NCBI RefSeq assembly: GCF_900240405.1 | Contig: NZ_OEQK01000002.1 | Location: forward strand, 310,001-374,000 | Reading direction: 5' to 3' | Origin: Salirhabdus sp. Marseille-P4669 | Lineage (GTDB): Bacteria; Bacillota; Bacilli; Bacillales; Alkalibacillaceae | Length of the DNA stretch: 64,000 nt | Part shown: positions 53,595-62,772 of the stretch, piece by piece | How the letters are laid out: each line of letters begins with the position of its first letter | How positions within the stretch are numbered: the first letter of the stretch is position 1 | The notes under the pieces: model-generated | Told to the model about the DNA's origin: nothing | Databases searched by the model: none | What the model saw: only the letters and a program-made list of their open reading frames with translations | Program-made: the position numbers and the translations under genes

Positions 53595-54054
53595 GTTTTC
53601 CAGAAGGTATACAAATCGGCCACGACAAATTAGACAGCTTAAAAATGCACTACAAGTGTTAGAGGCTGAAATTGTGTATGGACAAAGTCCTATACAGGAG
53701 GTCTTTTCTCGATTAGCCAAGCAATTACCAAACCCGTTGTCAGACTTCTTCCGTTTACTCAACGAGCGATTAGAGCGTAATCAACAAATTTCTTTATATT
53801 ACGTCTGGCGTGAGTCGTTAGATGAATTTTGGAATCAAACAGCCATGAAAAAAAGCGAAAAGGAAATATTGGATCAATTTGGACAAACATTAGGTCAACA
53901 TGATTTTACGCAGCAACAAAAACACATTCATCTTGCTTTATCTCATTTAGATCGAGAATTGGAAAATGCAGAGGAAGAGAAAAGAAAATATAGCCAATTA
54001 GCAAGGAATTTAGGAGTCTTAGCAGGATTGTTTTTAGTACTTTTATTTATTTAA
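53539..54054 (+). CDS. spoIIIAB: Stage III sporulation protein AB
   Basis: This 171-residue mother-cell membrane component has one N-terminal segment (WIGALLLLSATTYAGFEF), a soluble GspF-like helical domain and a C-terminal helix (LGVLAGLFLVLLFI). ATG 53539 follows AAAGGGAG and gives exactly the B. subtilis length; it lies within spoIIIAA. It probably acts as platform protein of the channel. Confidence 0.95.
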   Translation: MKWIGALLLLSATTYAGFEFSRRYTNRPRQIRQLKNALQVLEAEIVYGQSPIQEVFSRLAKQLPNPLSDFFRLLNERLERNQQISLYYVWRESLDEFWNQTAMKKSEKEILDQFGQTLGQHDFTQQQKHIHLALSHLDRELENAEEEKRKYSQLARNLGVLAGLFLVLLFI

Positions 54055-54100
54055 GCGGTGACATTACTTTTGTCTATATAGAAGGGAGTCGGCAATCACC

Positions 54101-54322
54101 ATGTTAGGCGACACAAATTTGTTATTTCAAATAGCGGGGATCGGCATTGTTGTAGCAATGATTCATACAGTTTTAAAGCAAATGGGCAAAGAGGATTACG
54201 CGCATTGGGTTACTTTAATAGGGTTTATCATTGTCCTGTTAATTGTCGTAAATAACCTTGCTGATTTATTTACTCAGATTCGTTCAGTATTTCTTTTTCA
54301 AAGCATAATAGGGGGCTATTAA
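54101..54322 (+). CDS. spoIIIAC: Stage III sporulation protein AC
   Basis: This 73-residue membrane protein has two helices; LLFQIAGIGIVVAMIHTVLKQMGK and HWVTLIGFIIVLL match SpoIIIAC. GAAGGGAG precedes ATG 54101. Part of the export apparatus core of the SpoIIIA complex. Confidence 0.95.
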   Translation: MLGDTNLLFQIAGIGIVVAMIHTVLKQMGKEDYAHWVTLIGFIIVLLIVVNNLADLFTQIRSVFLFQSIIGGY

Positions 54323-54326
54323 ATAT

Positions 54327-54716
54327 ATGGAGATTTTGCATCTTGTCTCCTTTGGTATTCTTGCTGGAATACTAACCATTGTTATTCGTCAACAAAGTGA
54401 TTCCATCGCATTTTTTATCGTGCTATTCTCGGGCATCATTATCTTCCTTTTTGTCATCCCTTATATAGGTGAAATATTTCGTTTGCTTACAGATTTAACG
54501 ACGAAAGCCAATATTAACTTTATGTATGTTGGTACGATTTTAAAAATCATCGGGATTGCATATATAGCTGAATTTGGAGCGCAAATCACACGTGATGCCG
54601 GGCTTGGCTCCATTGCTTCCAAGATTGAACTAGCAGGAAAAATATTCATACTTGTACTTGCTGTTCCAATTCTAACTGCTGTCGTAGAAACCATTCTAAA
54701 CTTTATACCGCTATAA
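54327..54716 (+). CDS. spoIIIAD: Stage III sporulation protein AD
   Basis: This 129-residue protein has about four hydrophobic helices and the family block YIAEFGAQITRDAGLGSIASKIE. It lies 4 bases after spoIIIAC behind GGGGG. SpoIIIAC and AD are homologous over their C-terminal and N-terminal parts and form part of the membrane channel. Confidence 0.95.
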   Translation: MEILHLVSFGILAGILTIVIRQQSDSIAFFIVLFSGIIIFLFVIPYIGEIFRLLTDLTTKANINFMYVGTILKIIGIAYIAEFGAQITRDAGLGSIASKIELAGKIFILVLAVPILTAVVETILNFIPL

Positions 54717-54760
54717 CAGATAAAATATGAAACTGGTAACTTGGAAGGGAGCATTTTAAG

Positions 54761-55954
54761 TTGAAAGGTTTAAAGAAAGTAGGATGTATCATTGCTCTTT
54801 TCAGTTTTGTCCTGATGGGAAGTTTGCATCTCCATGCAGAGACCGATTCAACAGCAGAAACAACTCCAGAGGATTGGGCAAACGAGCAAATGCAAGGAGA
54901 ATCATTTGATACGATTGGACAATATTGGGGAAGCGTCACAAATACATATGGTGAGTATTTGCCAGAGCTTACTTCGAAAAGTTTAACAGACTTTGTAAAA
55001 GAGGATGCTCCACTGTCCATTTCCAATTGGATGCAAGGACTTGGAAAGTATTTACTTCATGAGCTGTTATTAAATGGAAAGCTATTAGGCTCCTTAATTT
55101 TGTTGACCCTTTTTGCGGTCGTTCTACAAACGGTGCAAAATGCCTTTGAATCAAAAACCGTAAATAAAGTTGCTTACGCAGTAATCTATTTAGTGCTTAT
55201 TACGTTAGCATTATCCAGTTTTAGTTTAGCTGTTTCCTATACGAATAACGCAATAGATGCAATGTCTAACTTTATGATTGCCTTGTTACCTTTAGTATTA
55301 AGTATTTTAGCTTCGGTAGGGAGTATTACGTCTGTTGCCTTTTTTCACCCAATTATCCTTTTTCTCATTAATACAAGCGGAGTACTTATCTCTACAATCG
55401 TGTTACCATTGTTTTTCTTATCTGCTTTATTACATATTGTTAGCTCATTAAACGATCATTATAAAGCAACACAGTTAGCCAATTTGTTAAAAAATGCAGG
55501 ACTTGCTATTTTGGGTGTATTTTTAACTATTTTTATCGGAGTCATTGGAATCCAAGGTGCAGCAGCAGCTGTTACCGATGGTGTTGCAGTACGTACAGCA
55601 AAATTTGTAACCGGGAACTTTATTCCTGTGATTGGAAGGATGTTTACCGATGCCGCCGATACCGTAATATCCGCATCTATGTTATTGAAAAATACAGTGG
55701 GGATTGTTGGAGTAATTATTGTTTTGTCTATTGCTTTATTTCCAGCTATTAAAGTATTTGTAATAGCTGTTATTTATAAAATAGCCGCTGCAATTATCCA
55801 ACCAATTGGTGGGGGGCCAGTTATTAAAACATTGGATCTAATTAGTAAACATATATTGTATGTTTTTGCAGCTCTTCTCGTTGTTACGATTATGTTTTTT
55901 CTTAGTATCGTTATTTTGGTTGCAGCTAGTAATCTAACTGTGATGATGCGTTAG
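54761..55954 (+). CDS. spoIIIAE: Stage III sporulation protein AE
   Basis: This polytopic component of the mother-cell channel has 397 residues: a signal-peptide-like first helix, a hydrophilic segment of about 75 residues outside the membrane, then about seven helices. TTG start behind AAGGGAG. Blocks such as NFIPVIGRMFTDAADTVI and IQPIGGGPVIKTLD are family features. Its distant relatives are export gate proteins. Confidence 0.95.
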   Translation: MKGLKKVGCIIALFSFVLMGSLHLHAETDSTAETTPEDWANEQMQGESFDTIGQYWGSVTNTYGEYLPELTSKSLTDFVKEDAPLSISNWMQGLGKYLLHELLLNGKLLGSLILLTLFAVVLQTVQNAFESKTVNKVAYAVIYLVLITLALSSFSLAVSYTNNAIDAMSNFMIALLPLVLSILASVGSITSVAFFHPIILFLINTSGVLISTIVLPLFFLSALLHIVSSLNDHYKATQLANLLKNAGLAILGVFLTIFIGVIGIQGAAAAVTDGVAVRTAKFVTGNFIPVIGRMFTDAADTVISASMLLKNTVGIVGVIIVLSIALFPAIKVFVIAVIYKIAAAIIQPIGGGPVIKTLDLISKHILYVFAALLVVTIMFFLSIVILVAASNLTVMMR

Positions 55955-55964
55955 GGGGGAGACA

Positions 55965-56576
55965 ATGGATTTTATTCAGGATTGGGTAGCACAAATTATC
56001 ATTTTTTTATTAATCGCAATGTTTATTGATTTGTTATTACCTCAATCGGCAATGCAAAAATATGTTAAATTTGCGATTGGTTTAATTCTAGTACTCATTT
56101 TCCTTCAGCCATTGTTCCAATTATTTAATACAGACGCTAGTCGATTGGTCGAAAACTCCTTATCTATTAGTGAAAATGAACTAGATGAAATAAAAAATCA
56201 AATAGAAAATGAGAAAAGTGAAATACAAGCCTCCCAACGTGCATATATATTAAACCAGACAGTTGTCCAATTAAAAGAACAAGCTGAAGGGGAGTTGATA
56301 GATAAGTATGGAGTAGCGATAAAAGATATAACATTCACCTTTTTAGAAGAAAATGAAGAACTGAACTGGGAAAATGTTGAATCACTATCCGTTGAGCTAA
56401 TGAAAGAAGAACTGTCAAATGGTGGTAGTGAAGTAGAGAACGTGGTCATCGACTTCAATCAAGAATCAACTGATGAAGATCTACCATTAGAACAAATCCA
56501 AGATGATTTAGCCTCCTTCTGGGAGATATCAAAAAACAAAATAAACCTCATTTGGGAAGGAGGGGAAACTACATGA
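55965..56576 (+). CDS. spoIIIAF: Stage III sporulation protein AF
   Basis: The 203 residues begin with two helices (IIIFLLIAMFIDLLLP and FAIGLILVLIFLQPLF) followed by a soluble ring-building-motif-like domain. GGGGGGAG precedes the ATG. The stop overlaps the spoIIIAG start (ATGA). It is predicted to form or support a ring in the mother-cell membrane. Confidence 0.94.
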   Translation: MDFIQDWVAQIIIFLLIAMFIDLLLPQSAMQKYVKFAIGLILVLIFLQPLFQLFNTDASRLVENSLSISENELDEIKNQIENEKSEIQASQRAYILNQTVVQLKEQAEGELIDKYGVAIKDITFTFLEENEELNWENVESLSVELMKEELSNGGSEVENVVIDFNQESTDEDLPLEQIQDDLASFWEISKNKINLIWEGGETT

Positions 56577-57205
56577 AAAAGTTTTGGTCTCTATTAAAAC
56601 TAAAAAAAGATGAAAATGGTAAACCAACATTTCTTTCCTATGTAATTATTCTAGGATTAGTAGGACTTCTCATTATTTTAGTAAGCGACATTTTTCAAAA
56701 GGATAGTCCTGAATTGGAAATTAATCCAAACATCACGCAACATACACAAGAGGTTAAAAAGGAATCAAACAGTAGTACTACTGTTACCCAGGATGATAAG
56801 TTAGCTGTCATCAACCAGATGGAATCGGATTACGAACAACAACTGAAAGCAATGTTAGAAAAACTAAATGGAGTTTCTGATGTAGACATTATGGTGAACT
56901 TAGATGCAACGAGCTTGAAAGTTTATGAGAAGAACATCATTGAAAGTCAGCAAACAACGAATGAGACAGATCAAAATGGAGGAGAGAGGGAGATCCAAGA
57001 GGTTTCCGAGGAGAGACAAACTGTTGTCATTCGTAACAATAATCAAGAATCGCCACTGTTAATTCAGATAAAGAAACCAGAAGTGAGTGGCGTTATGGTA
57101 GTGGCATCTGGTCTGGAAAATGTAGAAGCCAAGCAAATGGTGATAGAAGCAGTTTCCAGAGTACTAGATGTACCTACTCATAGAGTTACAGCAAATCCTA
57201 AATAA
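56573..57205 (+). CDS. spoIIIAG: Stage III sporulation protein AG
   Basis: This 210-residue protein has a single helix near residues 22-42 and a ring-forming soluble domain (MLEKLNGVSDVDIMVNLDA, VSGVMVVASGLENVE). B. subtilis SpoIIIAG forms a large ring in the intermembrane space. ATG 56573 follows GGAGGGG and overlaps spoIIIAF by four bases. Confidence 0.95.
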   Translation: MKKFWSLLKLKKDENGKPTFLSYVIILGLVGLLIILVSDIFQKDSPELEINPNITQHTQEVKKESNSSTTVTQDDKLAVINQMESDYEQQLKAMLEKLNGVSDVDIMVNLDATSLKVYEKNIIESQQTTNETDQNGGEREIQEVSEERQTVVIRNNNQESPLLIQIKKPEVSGVMVVASGLENVEAKQMVIEAVSRVLDVPTHRVTANPK

Positions 57206-57229
57206 ATTTTGAGGAGGAATATGATTATG

Positions 57230-57847
57230 ATGTTAAAAAAACAAACGGTATGGTTATTAACAATGCTAAGCTTACTTATTGTACTTAGTGTATACTACAT
57301 GACTTCCCCAGGTGGAGATCAAGTAGCGCTAGTGGATGTAGAGGATAAGGAGCAATCAGAAGTAACGAATACAGAAGGCTCCATTGAAACCAATATTACA
57401 GAAGGAATGGAAAGTATTGAGACAGATGCAGAGGGTAACCCTATTTCTTCCACTTCTACAGATGAACTGTTTACACAATTACGCTTAGATCTTCAAGACA
57501 CGAGAAGCAAGATGAAAGAGCAGTATGAAAATATTGTTGCTTCAAGCGACGCCTCTGTACAAGAAAAGCAAGAAGCAATGGACGCAATGACGAAATTAGA
57601 CGAATTAGATTATAAAGAAGGTTTGCTAGAAAAAGTAATACAATCAGAAAATAATTATTCCGATGTTTTTGTACGAGCTGAGGAGGATATTGTACATGTA
57701 ACTGTTAAAGCAGAAAAAGAGTCTAAAGAAGAAGCATTAAATATTATGCAAATGGTGCGAGATGAGTTTGGGGATGTGCCTGCAGATGTTAAGTTCCAGA
57801 TTGAGGGGTCTTCTGAAACTACAGACGAAGAGCAAGCAGAAGAATAA
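57230..57847 (+). CDS. spoIIIAH: Stage III sporulation protein AH
   Basis: SpoIIIAH binds SpoIIQ across the intermembrane space, linking the two membranes. 205 residues, start MLKKQTVWLLTMLSL at ATG 57230 (two further ATG codons at 57221 and 57227). GAGGAGG lies upstream. One helix is followed by an acidic linker and the ring domain VTVKAEKESKEEALNIM. It ends the operon at a strong terminator. Confidence 0.95.
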   Translation: MLKKQTVWLLTMLSLLIVLSVYYMTSPGGDQVALVDVEDKEQSEVTNTEGSIETNITEGMESIETDAEGNPISSTSTDELFTQLRLDLQDTRSKMKEQYENIVASSDASVQEKQEAMDAMTKLDELDYKEGLLEKVIQSENNYSDVFVRAEEDIVHVTVKAEKESKEEALNIMQMVRDEFGDVPADVKFQIEGSSETTDEEQAEE

Positions 57848-57855
57848 TGGAAAGC

Positions 57856-57892
57856 GAAAAAACCTTGTCGTAAATCACGACAAGGTTTTTTC
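57856..57892 (+). terminator. Terminator of the spoIIIA operon
   Basis: Perfect 16-bp stem GAAAAAACCTTGTCGT / ACGACAAGGTTTTTTC with a 5-base loop. Confidence 0.94.
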
Positions 57893-57934
57893 GTATTCTG
57901 TTAAGGTATTATGGGATATTAAAGGAGGAAACGA

Positions 57935-58051
57935 TTGGAGTTAAGGGCGACAACAGAAAAAATTCCATTTTCTATTTGTGATATAGCAGGAGATACACAA
58001 TGGATTATGGAATATTTCTATGTAGTACGATTTAAAGTTGAAGTTTACTAG
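57935..58051 (+). CDS. Possible 38-residue small protein between spoIIIAH and accB
   Basis: A TTG at 57935 stands 7 bases after a perfect AAAGGAGG site and opens a 38-codon frame ending TAG 58051. It begins MELRATTEKIPFSICDIAG and ends with an aromatic, basic stretch (EYFYVVRFKVEV). I do not recognise it. The strong ribosome binding site 30 bases after the spoIIIA terminator is the main support; coding potential cannot be judged at this length. Alternatively it is a decayed gene remnant. Confidence 0.4.
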   Translation: MELRATTEKIPFSICDIAGDTQWIMEYFYVVRFKVEVY

Positions 58052-58082
58052 TAACTTGTAATAAAATAATTAATAGGTGTTA

Positions 58083-58099
58083 TTAGCACCTGTTATTAA
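58083..58099. promoter_or_regulatory. FapR-like operator upstream of accB
   Basis: TTAGCACCTGTTATTAA resembles the 17-bp FapR operator of Bacillales, which I recall as TTAGTACCTRATACTAA. It lies about 100 bases before accB, over a weak -10-like region (TTGTAA at 58056, TTATTA at 58080). FapR is the malonyl-CoA-sensing repressor of lipid synthesis, which would fit acetyl-CoA carboxylase genes. Confidence 0.45.
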
Positions 58100-58196
58100 A
58101 TTAGAGATTTCTATAAGTTTATTATGAACACAGAGGGTTATACGAGTATGAAATGCTAGACCGAGTATTAGTTTAAAAGATAAAGGGGTGCCTAAA

Positions 58197-58700
58197 ATGT
58201 TAAAAATTCAAGAAATTCGAGAACTAATTAAGCTTATTGATGAATCATCTATTGACGAATTCAAATATGAAGTCGATGGTGCAAAAGTAAAAATGAAGAA
58301 AAATAATGATAAAAGTGGACCTACCACTACTATTGTAGAGCAACCAGTGGCAGCTGTTCAGCAACCAGTTGTACAGGCTACACCACAAGTAGAAGTGCCT
58401 AAAGAAGAAAGTAATGTAGTAGAACAAAAGGAAGAGAAAAAAGATACAAAGTCTAAAGAATTTGACTACGAAATTACATCACCAATGGTTGGTACATTCT
58501 ATCGCTCACCTTCCCCAGATAGTGATCCTTTTATAGAAGTTGGTGACAAGGTTAAAGCCGATACTACGGTATGTATTGTAGAAGCAATGAAATTATTTAA
58601 TGAAATAGAAGCAGAAGTTACAGGCGAGATCGTTGAAATCCTAGTAAACAATGGTGAACTGGTAGAGTATGGTCAACCATTATTCCGAGTGAAAAAATAA
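58197..58700 (+). CDS. accB: Acetyl-CoA carboxylase biotin carboxyl carrier protein
   Basis: AccB carries the biotin that shuttles CO2 from AccC to AccDA in malonyl-CoA synthesis. The 167 residues start [15 protein letters not shown] at ATG 58197, behind AAAGGGG. A Pro/Gln/Val-rich hinge at about 45-85 precedes the biotinyl domain, with biotinyl Lys132 in EAMKLFNE. It is the first gene of accB-accC, followed by yqhY. Confidence 0.97.
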   Translation: MLKIQEIRELIKLIDESSIDEFKYEVDGAKVKMKKNNDKSGPTTTIVEQPVAAVQQPVVQATPQVEVPKEESNVVEQKEEKKDTKSKEFDYEITSPMVGTFYRSPSPDSDPFIEVGDKVKADTTVCIVEAMKLFNEIEAEVTGEIVEILVNNGELVEYGQPLFRVKK

Positions 58701-58713
58701 GGGGTTGAGGTTT

Positions 58714-60069
58714 GTGATAAAAAGATTATTAGTAGCGAATCGAGGAGAAATCGCCGTTCGTATCATTCGTGCTTGTAAAGAGCTAGGGATCGAAACAGTA
58801 GCGGTTTACTCAGAAGCGGACAAAGAATCTTTACATGTAAAGCTGGCAGATGAAGCATACTGTATTGGGCCAGCATTTAGTAAAGAAAGCTATTTAAATA
58901 TAACGAATATTATGAGCGTGGCCACATTAACAGAGGTAGACGCAATTCATCCAGGATACGGCTTCTTAGCTGAAAATCCAGACTTTGCAGAAATATGTAA
59001 GGAATGTAATATTATTTTTGTTGGCCCAAGTAGTTACTCGATTCAAAAAATGGGCACGAAAGACGTAGCAAGAGAAACAATGCGTGAAGCTGGTGTTCCG
59101 ATTGTACCAGGTTCAAGAGGGATTATTGAAAACGTCGAAGAAGGAATTCAAATTGCAGAAGAAATAGGGTATCCTGTTATTATTAAAGCAACAGCAGGTG
59201 GTGGAGGAAAAGGTATTCGTATTGCTCGTAATGAAGAAGATTTAGTAAAAGGAATACGAGTTACCCAAAACGAAGCAGAAACTGCATTTGGAAATCCTGG
59301 TGTATATATTGAAAAATTTATTGAAGATTTCCGCCATGTTGAGATTCAAGTAATAGCTGATCAATATGGAAATACTGTCCATCTTGGAGAGCGCGATTGC
59401 ACGATTCAACGCAGATTACAGAAATTAATTGAAGAAACACCATCACCAGCCATTACTCCAGAAATTCGTGAGGCTATGGGGGATGCTGCAGTGAAGGCAG
59501 CACAAGCTGTAGAATACACTGGTGCTGGTACGATTGAATTTATATTCGATAAACAAAGTAATCAATATTACTTTATGGAGATGAATACTCGTATACAAGT
59601 AGAGCATCCTGTAACTGAGATGGTTACTGGAATCGATTTAATTAAAGAACAAATTAAAGTTGCTTCCGGAGAAAAACTTTCCTTTACCCAACAAGAGGTG
59701 GAATTCCAAGGTTGGTCAATGGAATGTAGGATTAATGCAGAGAACCCGTTTAAAAACTTTATGCCTTCTCCAGGTGAGGTCCAAATGTATTTGCCACCAG
59801 GCGGATATGGTGTCCGAGTAGATTCTGCTGCTTATTCTGGGTGGAAGATCCCACCACATTATGATTCCATGATTGCAAAGCTAATTACACATGGTAAAAC
59901 GAGAGAAGAAGCAATAGATAAAATGAGAAGGGCTTTAGATGAGTTTATTGTTGATGGCATACATACGACAATCCCTTTCCACCAAAGAATGATGAATCAT
60001 GAAATTTTTATAAAAGGTGACTTTAATACGAAGTTTTTGGAAAAATATAATATAATGGATAATGAGTAA
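58714..60069 (+). CDS. accC: Acetyl-CoA carboxylase biotin carboxylase subunit
   Basis: AccC carboxylates biotin on AccB using ATP and bicarbonate. 451 residues from GTG 58714 (after GGGGTTGAGG). The ATP-grasp features are KATAGGGGKGIRIA, the EKFIEDFRHVEIQV strand, FMEMNTRIQVEHPVTE and biotin-binding regions. It follows accB by 13 bases and precedes yqhY by 19. Confidence 0.97.
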   Translation: MIKRLLVANRGEIAVRIIRACKELGIETVAVYSEADKESLHVKLADEAYCIGPAFSKESYLNITNIMSVATLTEVDAIHPGYGFLAENPDFAEICKECNIIFVGPSSYSIQKMGTKDVARETMREAGVPIVPGSRGIIENVEEGIQIAEEIGYPVIIKATAGGGGKGIRIARNEEDLVKGIRVTQNEAETAFGNPGVYIEKFIEDFRHVEIQVIADQYGNTVHLGERDCTIQRRLQKLIEETPSPAITPEIREAMGDAAVKAAQAVEYTGAGTIEFIFDKQSNQYYFMEMNTRIQVEHPVTEMVTGIDLIKEQIKVASGEKLSFTQQEVEFQGWSMECRINAENPFKNFMPSPGEVQMYLPPGGYGVRVDSAAYSGWKIPPHYDSMIAKLITHGKTREEAIDKMRRALDEFIVDGIHTTIPFHQRMMNHEIFIKGDFNTKFLEKYNIMDNE

Positions 60070-60088
60070 GGAAAGGAGTTGCTGACTC

Positions 60089-60484
60089 ATGCCAGAAAAT
60101 GAACTATTGAATGTGAGTGAAGATACATCATTAGGTAAAGTGGAGATTGCTCCAGAGGTTATTGAGGTTATTGCGGGAATAGCGGCAAGTGAGATATCTG
60201 GAGTTGCCCAAATGCGAGGCAGCTTTGCTACAAATGTAACAGAAAGATTTGGGAAAAAGAATCACGGAAAAGGTGTAAAAGTAGAACTATCCAGTGATGG
60301 TATTAAAATTGACGTTTATGTGGTTTTAAATTACGGACTTTCTATTCCTACCGTAGCACAAGCTATTCAGGATAACATTCGTCAAGCTTTACTTAATATG
60401 ACTGCTTTAAAAATCAATGAAGTAAACGTCCATGTTGTAGGTGTACAAATGGAGCAAAAAGAGGAAGCAGAGATAGAAGAATAG
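60089..60484 (+). CDS. yqhY: Asp23/Gls24 family protein YqhY
   Basis: This 131-residue protein has the Asp23 core LGKVEIAPEVIEVIAGIAASEI and GVKVELSSDGIKIDVYVVLNYG, with an acidic end. In B. subtilis yqhY is co-transcribed with accBC and its loss destabilises lipid metabolism, so a role in regulating acetyl-CoA carboxylase is suspected. AAAGGAG precedes the ATG. Confidence 0.95.
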   Translation: MPENELLNVSEDTSLGKVEIAPEVIEVIAGIAASEISGVAQMRGSFATNVTERFGKKNHGKGVKVELSSDGIKIDVYVVLNYGLSIPTVAQAIQDNIRQALLNMTALKINEVNVHVVGVQMEQKEEAEIEE

Positions 60485-60492
60485 AAACATAC

Positions 60493-60529
60493 AAGTGACC
60501 ATGGGGAAAATCTTCATGGTCATTTTTGT
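60493..60529 (+). terminator. Terminator after yqhY
   Basis: TGACCATG pairs with CATGGTCA, extended by A/T pairs, followed by TTTTT. The next 240 bases up to nusB hold no supported gene. Confidence 0.8.
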
Positions 60530-60768
60530 TGCATTACGTAGGACATAAGCTTAAGCTTGGCATAAAAAACGGACACAATAAGTAATGTTGAATAAATCGA
60601 AATGCAAAAAGTGAAGATATAAAAAGCCGAAGTGCTACCTGACTAGCTTTGATGTGGCAATTCTTTCTTTTAAATGTTATCATTCAAAAGGGCATAGTAA
60701 ATATAAGTTTCTTTAAATGTAAAACTGTATATTTATACATCGGATTGAACAACAAAGGAGAAATTCAT

Positions 60769-61167
60769 ATGAAAAGAAGAAAAGCAAGAGAAAAGGCTTT
60801 TCAAATTTTATTTCAAATTGATATAAATGACATAAATGCAGAAGAAGCGATTTCCTTTGCAACAGAGGAAGAGCCAATGGATGACTTCACCAAAGAGCTT
60901 ATTTATGGCGTTATGGAGCATAAAAACCAAATTGATGAAATGATTAGTGAACAACTAGTCAATTGGTCATTAAAGCGAATTGCTTCAGTAGAAAGAACAT
61001 TACTCCGTATGGCAACTTTCGAAATGAAATATATAGAAAACATACCAGTAAAAGTTTCAATCAATGAGGCTGTTGATATTGCAAAGGATTACGGAGATGA
61101 AAGTTCCGGCAAATTTATAAATGGGGTTCTTTCCAAAATTGTGAAATCTGAGGAATCGGATCAATAA
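60769..61167 (+). CDS. nusB: Transcription antitermination factor NusB
   Basis: NusB with NusE binds boxA of rRNA leaders to prevent premature termination. 132 residues, all helical, beginning [18 protein letters not shown] at ATG 60769 behind AAAGGAG; the upstream in-frame stretch is leader. Blocks [18 protein letters not shown] and [21 protein letters not shown] are conserved. In B. subtilis folD follows; here xseA follows directly. Confidence 0.96.
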   Translation: MKRRKAREKAFQILFQIDINDINAEEAISFATEEEPMDDFTKELIYGVMEHKNQIDEMISEQLVNWSLKRIASVERTLLRMATFEMKYIENIPVKVSINEAVDIAKDYGDESSGKFINGVLSKIVKSEESDQ

Positions 61168-61191
61168 TGGTCTATAAAGGGGAGCGTGACT

Positions 61192-62538
61192 GTGGAAAAT
61201 CGATATTTGACCGTAACAGCGCTAACGAGGTATATAAAACATAAAATAGAAACAGATCGTAATTTAAAAGAAGTATACCTAAGAGGGGAAATTTCAAATT
61301 TCAAATTACATTCTCGTGGACATATGTATTTAACGTTGAAGGATGATCAAGCGCGTATACAAGCAGTAATGTTTTCGAGCTACAATCGTTTTATTAAATT
61401 TCGACCTGAGAACGGGATGAATGTGCTAATTAAAGGAGAAATAAGCGTTTATGAGCCACACGGTCAGTACCAATTATACATACATGACATGCAACCTGAT
61501 GGAATTGGCGCCTTATATTTAGCATATGAACAATTAAAAGAGAAATTAGAAAAAGAAGGTCTTTTTAATCAAGAGCGGAAAAAAGTCATCCCTAAATATC
61601 CAGAACATATAGGTGTTATCACCTCTCCCACTGGTGCAGCTGTACGGGATATCTTTTCTACGTTAAATCGAAGATATCCGATAGCTAAAAAAACGTTACT
61701 CCCAGTCCTAGTTCAAGGAGAATATGCACCACAATCCATAGTACAAGCTATCAATCGAGCAAATGAATTACAGTTATTTGATTGCTTAATCGTTGGGCGT
61801 GGGGGTGGCTCTATTGAGGAATTATGGTCTTTTAATGAAGAGTCAGTAGCCCGTGCAATTGCGAATTCCAGCATACCCATTATTTCTGCGGTCGGCCATG
61901 AAACGGACTTTACCATTAGTGATTTTGTAGCTGATTTAAGAGCTCCAACCCCAACAGGTGCTGCGGAATTAGCAGTTCCCTCAGTACAAGATGTTGCAGA
62001 TAGAATATCTATTATGAAAGCACGTATCCAAAGGGCAACCACAATGAAGCTTACCTCTTTAAGAGAGAAATTGACAAGCTTAGAGGAATCGTATGCGTTT
62101 CGGTATCCAGTTCAAATGTTACGGCAAAAGGAGCTTGATTTAGACCGTTTGCTCGATCAGCTTCAAAGGACCATAAAGAGCTATCAGCGTCAACAAATGG
62201 ATAATGTTACGAATATTACGAAGCGACTTATGCAGCATCACCCGAGCCGGAAAATAGAAACGGTAACCATCCAAGCTACTAATGTAAGGGAAAGGCTACA
62301 AAGAGCGATGAAGCTTCAATTACAGAACAAACACTCCATCTTTAGTCATCGCCTAGATAAATTATCGTTGCTAAATCCGTTAGATATCATAAAGCGTGGA
62401 TACACCGTTACATATGATGAGAATAAGAACGTTGTAAAATCAGTAAGGGATGTGCAAATAGGTGAAAACGTGGATGTTACATTATTAGACGGTACGTTAA
62501 TGTGTGAAGTAAGGGCAATTAAGGAGGAGGAAAAGTAA
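61192..62538 (+). CDS. xseA: Exodeoxyribonuclease VII large subunit
   Basis: This is the catalytic and DNA-binding subunit of exonuclease VII, which degrades single-stranded DNA with XseB. 448 residues from GTG 61192 (GGGGAG 8 bases before). The N-terminal OB-fold ([20 protein letters not shown]) is followed by the catalytic core with [25 protein letters not shown] and [12 protein letters not shown], then a long coiled coil. Its stop overlaps the xseB start (TAATG). Confidence 0.96.
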   Translation: MENRYLTVTALTRYIKHKIETDRNLKEVYLRGEISNFKLHSRGHMYLTLKDDQARIQAVMFSSYNRFIKFRPENGMNVLIKGEISVYEPHGQYQLYIHDMQPDGIGALYLAYEQLKEKLEKEGLFNQERKKVIPKYPEHIGVITSPTGAAVRDIFSTLNRRYPIAKKTLLPVLVQGEYAPQSIVQAINRANELQLFDCLIVGRGGGSIEELWSFNEESVARAIANSSIPIISAVGHETDFTISDFVADLRAPTPTGAAELAVPSVQDVADRISIMKARIQRATTMKLTSLREKLTSLEESYAFRYPVQMLRQKELDLDRLLDQLQRTIKSYQRQQMDNVTNITKRLMQHHPSRKIETVTIQATNVRERLQRAMKLQLQNKHSIFSHRLDKLSLLNPLDIIKRGYTVTYDENKNVVKSVRDVQIGENVDVTLLDGTLMCEVRAIKEEEK

Positions 62539-62771
62539 TGGAAGGGCAAGAGAAAAAGCTGAGTTTTGAAGAAGCGATTGAAAAGCTAGAAGTCATTGTA
62601 GCAAAGCTAGAAGAAGGCGATGTTCCATTAGAAAAAGCGATAGACTATTATCAAGAAGGAATGAAGCTTTCCAAATACTGTAACGATAAATTAACAAAAG
62701 TTGAAAAGCAAATGGAACAAATAATGAATGAACAAGGTGAATTTGAGCCTTTTTCACCGCAGGAGGATTAA
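62538..62771 (+). CDS. xseB: Exodeoxyribonuclease VII small subunit
   Basis: This 77-residue helical hairpin protein with [20 protein letters not shown] and [18 protein letters not shown] is the small subunit that decorates XseA. It is coupled to xseA by stop/start overlap, and its stop is one base before the ispA start. Confidence 0.96.
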   Translation: MEGQEKKLSFEEAIEKLEVIVAKLEEGDVPLEKAIDYYQEGMKLSKYCNDKLTKVEKQMEQIMNEQGEFEPFSPQED

Positions 62772-62772
62772 T

